Part shown: piece by piece, positions 22,031 through 32,000 of the stretch
How positions within the stretch are numbered: the first letter of the stretch is position 1
Layout of the letters: each line of letters opens with the position of its first letter
Source: Pleurotus djamor
Lineage: Eukaryota > Basidiomycota > Agaricomycetes > Agaricales > Pleurotaceae
Assembly (NCBI GenBank): GCA_029747585.1
Contig: JAPEVF010000352.1
Coordinates: 1 to 46,281 of the forward strand
DNA: 46,281 nucleotides
Direction: 5' to 3'
Notes under the pieces: model-generated
Database searches by the model: none
Seen by the model: the letters and a program-made list of their open reading frames with translations, nothing else
What the model was told of the DNA's origin: nothing
Translations under genes and position numbers: made by a program

Positions 22031-22353
22031 TAAGTTAAACTTGTGTCCTTGTTCAAATTCGAGTTCCCTTCCATGCTTCACCGATCATCTTCGAGTGAAT
22101 TTTTTGTGACATCTGAGACAATATCTTTGACCTGCGCACGGGGATGCGGGACTAGACCGCAATCCTCTCTGAGATGATAGGGTCGCAAGCGAAATAGGAC
22201 CCGCCTTCTTGACCCCTCTCACATGCTCCCTTCCCGCCTCCTTTTCTCCCTGTTCAGCTCTTCAGGAAGCGGCAACACGATGGAATCGCGTTTGAATTTG
22301 ATCTGTGGATGTAGCCCAGACTTTTGGGACCGACGATCGTTTGATGTATGCAC
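22031..22353. other. intergenic stretch, nothing recognised
   Basis: No supported ORF. It may contain decayed 5' exons of the JmjC-like remnant downstream. Confidence 0.35.
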
Positions 22354-22637
22354 CTCATGCATCATGCCACTCAAAAAAGAATGATCGCCTGCCTGATGAA
22401 CGACGGTGCACCGAACCTTGAGTTGCACATTGCGAAGATCTTGAAGAAGCACAACGAAGGTGATTCAAGCTTTGAGCTACAAAGCCTATCAACGCCTTTC
22501 GTTTCGTGGATTGGACATTCATCTCAACGCCCAACCCGTGCTTATCACGGATGTGCCTGACCACGATCAGCCTAAAACATTCCGTGAAGCTATTCTGGGC
22601 ATGCGCCGTCCTCTTGACGCTGAGGTGTTATGTTGTG
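22354..22637 (+). pseudogene. truncated JmjC-like paralog
   Basis: The pieces NDGAPNLELHIAKILKKHNE and ALSYKAYQRLSFRGLDIHL, then VLITDVPDHDQPKTFREAIL, align residue by residue with the 1147-867 part of the JmjC-like gene (DGTVLQKLF, ALNYHAYFNLSS, LLLTDVPKPAHKSF). The last piece ends at a GTAAGC donor at 22638, but no downstream cupin exon follows. The sequence runs into noncoding DNA and then the oppositely oriented D1 gene. The frame upstream of the join is shifted. Only about 90 codons of the family remain, so it is a truncated duplicate. Confidence 0.55.
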
Positions 22638-23004
22638 GTAAGCCAACGCGACCATTTAACAGGGCGAGAAATCGCTTGTATTGTATTTATACCTGTAAGA
22701 TGCACAATATAGCTACGACGCGCGTAACTATCAAGTATGGAAGACATATAGAAATAAGTGCTCACCTTAGTGATGGCGCGAGAAGGAGTCACTGATCGAC
22801 TCAGTCACTCGGGGAGCATAGTTGTGTGTTCGGTAAACATATCGGGCTTGGTAAATTTGCTAATTCAACATAGTACAGAGAGTGGGAGGTAAGTACGACT
22901 GAGGACATGAATGGGGGAACGCGTAGACACCACACAGGCTGGCGAGCCGAAGACAAAGAGACAAAACAAGATAGATACGGCAGGTGCAATGAAAAAGGGC
23001 TGCA
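22638..23004. other. intergenic stretch, nothing recognised
   Basis: No coherent ORF between the end of the JmjC-like remnant and the 3' end of D1. Confidence 0.35.
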
Positions 23005-23959
23005 TCAAGCCACCTCTACAATGAGCAACCTAATGGGAGGGTCGATGGTAAGTCTCCATTGTCGCGGGGACAATCTTTCTGCGAATTTGTTCGCCTGTTC
23101 CGTGCCAAATAGCCCAAGTGCTTGTCGAAAAGCCCTTGGATCATTTTGGAGGGTGTGCCAGACCTCAAACTGACCGTCTGGGATGGTGGTGGTGATAATC
23201 CAACCACGTTCTTCCCATTGACGGACATCGGGGGAGAGTCCCGGATGAAACTTCAATGCCCGTCCTGACATAGTCAGTTCGGGGAAAAGGGACATGATCC
23301 AGCCGGCGGTAAAGAAATTCATTAAACCAGCTATGATGACATCAGTTGGGAATTGATAAGACCATATGATAATGCTCACAATGAGGCATAGTGAAGATCA
23401 TGGATGTAACATCCGTGACCACCACGAAAGCTAATCTGACGAACCGGTTGTTGGGACCTTTGTAGGTCACAACCCCCAGAGTCAGCGGGTTGTTGGACAG
23501 GTCCATGGCAGCAGGGATTTCTAGTAGAGAAAGTATCATGAAACGAAAAGTGCCTCTGAAGTTAATGTGCCAACGTACCATAGTTTTGAACTCGTGCGCC
23601 AATGGCGCGCTGGCTAATCACGGAGGCCCCAGGCGGGGTGATGAGCTGATGGTCCGCAATGAAATGTGATCGAGTCAGCCAAGCATCCATTGTTGAAATC
23701 CGTCTATGATCAATGAAAACCTCAAGGACAGTCGAAGTGGCCTGAATGTCACTGCCACGGATTACTGCCGTAGCAAAGGCCCCTCCAACCATCGAGCTAG
23801 TTGCGTACATCATATTCAAAAAGCCAGTGGGGTTGCTGAAATATAAACCCAATTTGCCAGGGATTTCAACGGCAAAATTGCGTTGGGCGAGCCTACAAGT
23901 TGTCAAAGTCAGGGCATCGAATATCGGCTTGGACGTCAGAGGAGGACTCACGCGTTCAT
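23005..23959 (-). CDS. family D protein (D1), Agaricomycete lineage-specific type
   Basis: Exons 23952-23959, 23579-23892, 23380-23520 and 23005-23330 close exactly in phase (262 aa). The first exon is only 8 nt (ATGAACGC). The core reads NPTGFLNMMYATSSMVGGAF, a strand RFVRLAFVVVTDVTSMIF, and SGLMNFFTAGWIMSLFPELT. The strand, Gly pair, acidic position and LMNFFTA block match D2 and, from memory, a family common in Agaricomycetes that is usually left as hypothetical. D1 lacks the F-box-like N-terminus of D2. The C-terminal stretch (EQANKFAERLSPRQWRLT) has no known motif. No membrane segment is visible, and its function is unknown. Confidence 0.6.
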
Positions 23960-24953
23960 GTCTTTGACTCCTTACTTGGTTGAGTGGGTTCTGTGTTATA
24001 CTAGGTGGGCGAACGAGTATGGCTCTTAAATGGCTTTAGCATGGACGTTCAATAATCGGTAGAATAGTTTTGTTCAAGTCTTATTTTGCCAGAGCCCAGG
24101 CATTTCCATTCGAGCGACTTCATCAGGAAGGGGACGCGCCGAATCACTCCCTTGTGTGTCTTCTGCTGTCTNTCNCAGTGCTGTTCCAATCGATGGGTTC
24201 CCTNTGCTCACGTTAGTGGCATGATCTTTCCCGTTCACGAACGGGTTCTTGGTGCGATCTGCCATCCATTTATGTCCCCATTTACGGCCTGTGTTTGCTT
24301 GGCGTACATAGCGTCCTTCTGTTCAAGCCGTTTTCTGCTTCCTGCGCACTGTCGCCGTGCTGTTCCGATCGGATCCATCATGCCCTTTTTGCCTTGCTAT
24401 CACCCACATTTGACCCACATCCTTAATCTTTGTGCCGTACTAACTCTTACTTTCAATCGAAGAGTTCTGCGGCGGACCGCGGACTCATCTCCTTTCTTCC
24501 TGGATCCCACGGATTCCTGGTACTAGCCGCTGCACTTCTCCTTCTTTTCTGCTTTTAGCCTTACACGCTTCTTTTTTTGGTTTGGTCGATGCCACCGTTT
24601 GCCGTTGACTAGATACAGGGAAAACACGAAAAGAGATCATTGGTCCATTTCGGTTCCTCCATAGAGTTCTCACCTGTTCTCCTACGCGTGGCTTCGAAAG
24701 ACTCACGGCATGCCGCGCTCGAACGCCACACTCGGATGCTTCCCGACAGCTCTGGATAATTTACAGGGATACCATCTGTGGAAATGATGACGATTGTGGG
24801 ACATCCATAAAAGGAATCGAGAGACCAGCCTATGACGGTAATCCTAGTCGTGATGTTCACTTAGGAGAAGAGAGAGAGGGGTGCGAACCAATGCGGGTTT
24901 TCCCAAACTACATACCAGGAAGTAACCAGCCACATCCGCTCATCAGATATTCG
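23960..24953. other. stretch of about 1 kb without a supported gene
   Basis: It contains three N positions (24172, 24175, 24204) and pyrimidine-rich tracts on the + strand. ORFs on both strands are short, overlap and carry no motif. It includes the upstream regions of D1 and B2, which are divergent. Confidence 0.4.
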
Positions 24954-25560
24954 ATGTCAACGACCAGACCGACTCCTCTCCCTCAATCACAACGGTGTCG
25001 ATACCACGACAGGGACAGACAAAACCGACTAAATTTTGCGATTTATATCATCCCATACCTACGGAATGCACATGACGCCTACGAAGTTGGGACTACTGAG
25101 TCGCGTCGTGAGATTCGAGCCTTTTTTGAGGCTGCGGTGGCATGTATGCTTGATCGCTTCCCACTTCCAAGACGCCGTGACGCCCGTCAGCAGTCAGCAA
25201 TTAGACTTACAGTGGAACGCGTAAGCCAACCGTCGTCGAAGTCATCCCTCTTGGCTGACTTGCTTTTGCCTCACCAGGAATTTGCGGCGAACGCATCGTG
25301 GTGCCTCATCCAAGATCGCTTTGAGCACATTGGGCCTTGTGAGGGGAACTGGCGGGATTACATGACCATTGAAGCGGACCGTGAACGACGCGTAGGTCTC
25401 TACTTGGTCTCTACTCCTCTCCCACCTCAATGAGATTTTCTGATTGCCTGGTCAGCGTGACATGTGGTTGCAACGTGGAGTTGGTGAACCCCGCATGCAC
25501 CAGTATAGGGTCGCTTTCGCTGAGACTGGTTATCAATGTGTTCACGCGTGGATGTACTAA
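24954..25560 (+). CDS. family B protein, copy B2 (unrecognised family)
   Basis: Exons 24954-25220, 25278-25391 and 25456-25560 close in phase 0 (161 aa). Exon 1 has NRLNFAIYIIPYLRNA and IRAFFEAAVACMLDRFPLP. Exon 2 is 114 nt and ends NWRDYMTIEADRERR. Exon 3 begins RDMWLQRGVGEPRMHQYRVA. The splice pattern is the same as in B1 and B3. Exon 1 is longer than in the other two, with an N-terminal Thr/Pro/Arg-rich addition. B3 follows 442 bp downstream on the same strand. Function unknown. Confidence 0.65.
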
Positions 25561-26002
25561 TCCCATTCATGCATTTTCTACGCTCTGCAAATTATGGGGA
25601 GTAAAAGTGGCGGCCATGGTGTGAAAGAATCGCCACCGATGGTCACATCCGCGGTCGGAATGCTCCCAAGGACACCAATGAACGTATTTGGCCTTGAGGC
25701 TTGAGTTTGCATGATTGATTGAGCTGCGGTATGCTTCTTGGAAGCGCAGTGATGCCTGTTCGGATTGCCTGCGCCTGATGTCGCCAAGAATCTGACCACT
25801 ACATCCCATTTTGCCTACGCCCATCAGCCTACGTTGACCATGAAAAGATCGTCGTTGTCATTCAGATGTGATCCACGCCAACGGGTGGGGCATAGCGGAA
25901 ACGCGTTGCCCGGAGCGTGTTTACTGCCGATTGTTTATCAGCGATATGCCTCGTAGCTATTAAAACTACGCAGCCATTCCGCCATTCTGCACCCACTCCG
26001 AC

Positions 26003-26508
26003 ATGGAAGACGAGTATGAAGCGAGTCGCCAATGCTTTGCCCGATACATCCTTCCATATCTCCGCAAAGTCGACCTTTCTGGTCAGCAGACACGTGCTCA
26101 AGAGTTGAGTGAGTTTTGGGAAGCGGCCTTCTTGGTCATGCTCGACCGATTTCCTGTAATGGATGATCCCCAGGATGCCCTCCGACTCAAAAAGGTGAAA
26201 CGAGTAAGCCACCAAGTCCTACAAATCATGACGAGTGGCGTCCCTCATTTCCGCATTCAGATATTGCAGGCCCATGCGGTAACATACCTCAGTCTGCCCC
26301 GATACAGCCTTGTATTGCCCAGCGTGGAAGAATGGAGGACGTCACTGACGATCGAGGCTGACCGCGCCAAACGTGTATGTATCTCCTGCTCCTTCTCGAC
26401 TCATTCCTGATCCGTCCATTATTACAGCGACAATGGTGGAAGGAGCATGGTTCTGGCCCGCTAAAAGAGCACCAATTCATCGTAGCTTTCCACGGTACTA
26501 CATCGTAG
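26003..26508 (+). CDS. family B protein, copy B3 (unrecognised family)
   Basis: Exons 26003-26203, 26261-26374 and 26428-26508 close in phase 0 (131 aa). Exon 1 has SRQCFARYILPYLRKVD and SEFWEAAFLVMLDRFPV. Exon 2 is 114 nt and ends EWRTSLTIEADRAKR. Exon 3 reads RQWWKEHGSGPLKEHQFIVA, close to the end of B1. The first two acceptors and donors are textbook (GTAAGC...CAG, GTATGT...CAG). A truncated F-box gene starts 331 bp downstream on the same strand, repeating the B1/F-box arrangement. Function unknown. Confidence 0.65.
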
Positions 26509-26839
26509 TTCTCGTAGCACGCCTGGGTCAAGTGGACTTTTATCAGAAAGAGGTTGGGATGGCAAGCGGGCTCGTGCTATTGGAAAAGATAGTTGAGGAA
26601 TATATAGCAATTAGATAGGTTATTTACGCAGCTACGCTAGGTAGCCAGAGTCTCTTTTACATCCACTCACTCTTCAATCGACGTTGGAACCAGGAACGGT
26701 CGAGAAGGGCTCAATGATGACGCGGCCCGATTCAAGCTCAGACACCTTTTGGAATCTCCGACAAAAAGTCCGACTTTGGTCGTGGCATCGTGCACACGAA
26801 ATTGTCTAGGGTCTCCTTCCCATCCGAGTCGCGACAATC

Positions 26840-27205
26840 ATGGCAGGCCAATCAAAGTTGTTCACTTTACCAAATGAACTTATCCACCTAGTTATGGACT
26901 CACTCACCACCAAGGAGCAGCTCCTTTTCATCAAGACCTGTAGATGGTGCTATGGCCATGGTGTCAAGCATCTCTACCAACATCTCCGCATCGACGATGG
27001 TGTTAACCTCTCCAAGATCAAGGGAGACAGGGTAGACCTTGTCCGCTCCATATACTTCTACCCCCACCCCAGTCGCGCTGGACAATGGGCAGTTCGTTTC
27101 TGCCTTGAGTGCTCATTGCCTCTCTTGAAAAACTTGACATTTCTCGACATCTGGTACTTGCCAGGAGCATGGTATGCAAACTGCTCTGGGTACCTGGACG
27201 CTTGA
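26840..27205 (+). pseudogene. F-box gene truncated by an oppositely oriented KDZ piece
   Basis: The ORF starts MAGQSKLFTLPNELIHLVMD with an F-box (LPNEL...LLFIKTCRWCYGHGVKHLY) and continues to LPLLKNLTFLDIWYL, comparable to CPNLTYIDL in the F-box gene at 5.8-7.0 kb. It stops at about 120 aa. A GTATGC donor-like site near 27173 is followed by no plausible next exon. Antisense KDZ transposase coding sequence begins within about 100 bp. The simplest reading is a 5' F-box fragment cut off by a rearrangement or insertion. Confidence 0.55.
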
Positions 27206-28144
27206 CTAGCGTTGACAGTCACACTTTCTCTGTAGCCTCCACATGACACAGGCATAGTGAATTGGAAGGACCTTGGGATCGGAGAGGGTATATCCTCTGC
27301 GAAGATAGAAAGTATTGAGGCCACCGACGAACGCATTGACGGATTCCAACGATTTCTCAAAGAGAGATTTGCGAAACTCGAGCAACTGGACGGAGACAGC
27401 GAGATTCGGTCGCACAGGAGAGCAGGGAAACAACCCATGCTGAACAAGTAATGGCAACAGGTTATGGCAAGCACAGGCAATCACCTCCACCTTTTTGTAA
27501 TCTGGATAAGCGTTGGTAAGGGATAATGGGAAGGCAAGAAGGAAAGGAAGGGCGTTACGGTCGTAGATGAGAGCCGTGATAGTGAGAGAATGTTGTTGAA
27601 GGCATCCCTTTTGACATGTAGGGCTTCGTATCAATTGCGGAGGAAAAGGGACAGGCTTTCCTATATGTTCCTCTTGGAAGGCAAGCAATGGTGCAATGAG
27701 TTGTGGGATGAGAAGCTTCCAGCTAGCACAGAGCCGCTCCGCAGCATCGGCTCTCTTATGGGAGGTGTCTGGAGCTGGATAAGGCGCAGTGGGAATGGGG
27801 GAGGAACATGGAGAAGGCACTGGTCCGACCATATCCTCCAAGTCGTACCCTCCTTCTGGTCCGACCATGTCAATTCTGCCAGTATCGAGTTCGGTGATAT
27901 CCATTGCATCGGAGCCCTCTGCACCATCTTCAGCTTGAGGCTGAGCAGGTCCATGGCGAGCTGAGGCCTTTGCCGACATCGCTGCCATTTTCTGCAAACT
28001 AGCCTGCACAGATGCTGGATCGAGAATCCGTACATACTTCACGTTATCCGAGCGGCGGGCTCGAACTCCCTTGGGTGTTGTGTACAGTGCTCCAGAGCCG
28101 CGAATGTATGGTTGGTCCTCGCGACGAAGACGAAGGCGAGTCAT
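27206..28144 (-). pseudogene. CxC1-KDZ transposase, N-terminal part only
   Basis: From the ATG at 28144 a 312-aa frame runs through a basic N-terminus (MTRLRLRREDQPYIRGSGAL), a linker, and a Cys-containing region (SPTCQKGCLQQH ... CACHNLLPLLVQHGLFPCSP). It then reads AVSVQLLEFRKSLFEKSLES and VGGLNTFYLRRGY. The Cys cluster leading into GLFPxSPxxPxxAVSxxLLEF...LNTFYxRRG is the CxC1 cluster plus the start of Kyakuja-Dileera-Zisupton transposases, as I know the family. The catalytic core, several hundred residues long in full elements, is missing, and the frame ends at 27206. It is therefore a truncated, non-autonomous remnant. Confidence 0.65.
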
Positions 28145-29060
28145 CACAATAAGGAGGATGACCCGAGGACGGCCTGCGAATGAGCGAAAGGGTCAGCGAA
28201 GGGGTTCCAAGATCGTTGGTACCAGAACCCACATCCAGTTACTCACTGGTTCACTAGGGTCGGGAAGGGTCGGAGGATGCCAGCGGGTCGTACGTTTGTG
28301 CATCACTGGCGTTGATTTCACGCCAGAAGATACTTCGTGCAGCTCACATGTAGGCGCAGATGCTTCTTCGTTGCTAGATAGAACCCATTAGGTTCGGGAA
28401 GAAACCGAACACAGCGCCGTGCGAAAACACGTGGGCAAGACCAAAGATCGTCGGGACCTTCCAAGATCGTCGGGACCTTCCCAAATTCCTTTCCTGTCAC
28501 CGACATGTACTTCCTCCGGATCATCGCGTGGCTCAGATATCTCTTTGTCGCTAGACGCAGTGCAATGGTCGGGAAGAGTCCGAAGGAATCATCCAAAATG
28601 CCCTCACTCACATTAAATCGTCGCGATCAGCACACCACCTCATGCCAATAGCCTCCCGAATAATACCCCTTGCAGCTCTCCATGCGCCTCGCAAGTGGAA
28701 AGTCCTTTTCCTTTGTATACGAATCCCAATACTACACTCATTGAAGTCGACACCAAACCCTAGCCCTTCAATTTTCTTTCTTGCACTACCTTCCTCGCTG
28801 CCCATTCTGTTTCTCCTTGTACTTCTCTCCTCGGTGGCCTCTTTTATTTCACTATCGTCACTAGCGTCTACGCGTCTCGACACGTCTCGACATAGCCTTT
28901 CTACGGCGTGGCCATGCGAAGCCTCCAAGAGGGAGGAGGACACGGCCGTGATGAAGGGATAGACCCTCAAAACGTCCTGGAAACAAAGCTACGCACGCGA
29001 ATAGTTGCAACCCCCAAAGGCGGCGGGCTTTCTTCCCAACAACGAAGCCGGCGACTCGCT
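28145..29060. other. stretch upstream of the long nuclear-type gene
   Basis: It contains a 19-bp tandem duplication at 28444-28481 and short ORFs on both strands. The pyrimidine-rich + strand between 28730 and 28860 may be the promoter/5' leader of the gene starting at 29061. Confidence 0.35.
28444..28481. repeat. 19-bp perfect tandem duplication
   Basis: The unit AAGATCGTCGGGACCTTCC occurs twice head to tail (28444-28462, 28463-28481). Confidence 0.9.
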
Positions 29061-32000
29061 ATGGCAGGCAACCCTCCATCGCCTACTCCTCAGCCTAAAG
29101 TCAACCCTAAGCGGACGAACAAAACGAAGACGTTGATGCGTGACGATGATCAGACTCCCACCTCACTCGCTACAACGGTGCCGTTACCATCTGTTATGCC
29201 TCAAGTAGAACTCAGCCATAAACGGACCAAGNAAAAAAAAGGCGACAACGCGTGACGATCATCAGGCCGCCACCTCGCTCACTACACCTATCCACCCTCC
29301 ATCTCCTAACCCCCACCCCGAAATTCCCCATACGCAGAACGACGCAACCTCCGATAGAGCCGCCGTCCCTTCCTCGGAATTGCTGAGCAAGAATGGTGGG
29401 ACTCCCTGATATATGTGCTTGTTGAGAACGCTGATTGTGTTATAGCTCTTGGTAGCTCCCCTCCAACATCCCCACCACAATCTGCCGCCGTTTCACCTAC
29501 GACATCGCCTCCCTTCCTGGATTTGAATGTAGTCGCTCAAACTAGGACACGCACTGTACCATTGCATATCACCGTGGAAGCAGACCCCTTCACTATTGCC
29601 GCCCCACGTACAGTACCTGAGGCGATCGACACTTCCACCATAGTCATTCCCCCTCCCGTGCACGGTGCGTTCACCTCCCCCGACTCTTCCTTTGCGGCAC
29701 CGACCTTCACCATGCCTCCGCATGTCGCCGAGGAGGATCCCTTCTCGACCCCAGAGCCGTTTGCATCCAGTACTCCTAAGAACTCCTCCCAGGGGATGCA
29801 TGACGGGGTAATTGATTCCGATGATGAGGACCAAGAGGCGGCTGGATGCAAGGATGGCATTGAGGGAACGGTAGTGTATGAACATGGGTATGAGAGGATG
29901 GCGGAACAGCTCACAGAGACGGATCAGCACGCTGAGCACGAGTATGGGCCTGAAGAGGAGCTCGGTGGGGTGGGTGAGGAGTACGGGGGGATGGCGGAAA
30001 CATACAAGGAGATGGATCAGGCTTACGCGGATGTCAACAACCTTCCTCCCACCGATGCTCAACACTCCGATTTCAAAGTTGCAACCGACGAGATAGACCC
30101 GACTGCGTTGCAAGCCGAAATCATCAATTCCATTCTTACTCAATCCCTTCCCAAGTCGGCACCACAAGTAAAGCGGGGACGAAGGCTCAACGTCGTTTCA
30201 GACATGCTCAATACGGTTGCAAACTTCCTCGAAGAGGTCCTCCGCCACTGTGGTCATATCACAAATATTGCACCAGAAACAATCTTACACACATGGTCTC
30301 AGAACCATCGAAGAGCGGTCCCGAAGGCTAGCTTGTGGAACGATTACCAACGTTATGTCAAACCTGCGCCCGTACTCCAGGGCGAAATCACAGAGTACCG
30401 CACATACCGTCAGTGAGCGCTGAACTACATCCACCCATTCATCTCTGACCCACTCATAATAGTAACCGACGCCATCGCACGGGAAACAGACCAGGCCGAG
30501 AAGAAAAAGATGAGAGCTTTGCTTAAGAAGACACCTACGACGAAGGAGTTGTATGACAACTTCCTAATTCGGTTTCAGGACGATGCAGCCGCTTACCTCC
30601 ATGAAGCCCGCAGTGTGCAAAGCTCTGATTCATCGATCCGACAGCGGAAGCAACTCTTCAACAAACTTGTGACGAGTATGGTGAACACTGCTGACTGGAA
30701 TGCTGAGAATCATGAGTTCGAAACCTTTTTCATTGTTGCAGGCTCGAATGCCAACCAGGATGGCAACCTCCTTCGTTTTCATGATACGCGGAGAGCCAAA
30801 GGAGTGAGTGCTCCAATCCTTATTTGCATCCTCCGAATCACTCGAGCTCATGTCAAAGCTGTAGTTCATCGAGAAGAAGCTTGGACTCTCGGAAACCATT
30901 CTGATGGCACGCTACCATGGGTTTATTTGGTATGACACCCTAGAATGAACATGCCTCAGGCTGGGCTAATCATAATTTACAGCAACAACGCCTCCGGAGG
31001 ACCTGATTCAGATGGAGCTGTCCCATCTTGGTCAACGGATGGAGCTGGCCCATCTCGGTCAACGGCTGGAGCTGGCCCATCTCGATCTGTCAGAGCTCAA
31101 TCAGATCCCGTACCCATTCCGCGCACGTTTCCTTACCATTCGCCACCATACCCCCCCCGAGGACCCCAAAAGCTGGTGGGTCGCGGATACTTTTGAGGTT
31201 GAATGGACGAGACCTTTGGAGGAGCATCGAGAATTCATTAAAGACCAACTAATAATACGAGCCAATGCCGTTGGCATTACATTCGACAAACAATTTCCTT
31301 GGTTCAGAATCATCCAGGAACTTCTCCACCGCGGGTTTTATATCTCCAACTGGCCCGACGCGATCCCCTGGCCCGGCTTCGACGCCAAGGCGGGTAGACG
31401 AGGATACCGCGGTTGCCCCAAAAATGTCTGCAAGATCCTCATGTGGCACCTCCCACCTAACAACTTAGACCGGGGTATTATCTTTAAACCATGCCCTGCT
31501 GAGCACCTAAACGGTATGTTCCCCACTGTGTGTTTCGATCCCAATAACTCAGTCTTACGTAGCCCTCCGCCGTGGGAAGGTCCCAGTCATCGTCGGGTAC
31601 AATCCCAGCCCTCGCTCTCCTCACGCCCATGCCAAATGCCTATTTGCAACCAAGGATACACTGTGGCAAGTACGCATGGGACCTCCCAGACGCCCTGACC
31701 ACGACGCAGACAGCGGTGATGACTACCTGGAGCCCGACCCAATGTGGACCTACGTAGATGGCCAACTCGAATCTCGCGACGGACAATCTATTGAGCGGAA
31801 AACTAGTTCGAAGGCTCACATTACCACCAATGAGAAGAGAGAACCGACGCCTGGACTGAAAGCCCCTTCTAAATCCAAAACGACCGCCGCTGAGAAGAAC
31901 GTACTGCATCCATCCCGTCCCAAGCGTACTGCCCGTGGAAGCACCAAGGGCAAGGCTACAGGAAGTGGAGATGACTCTACCAGTAGCAGTGAAGACAGTG

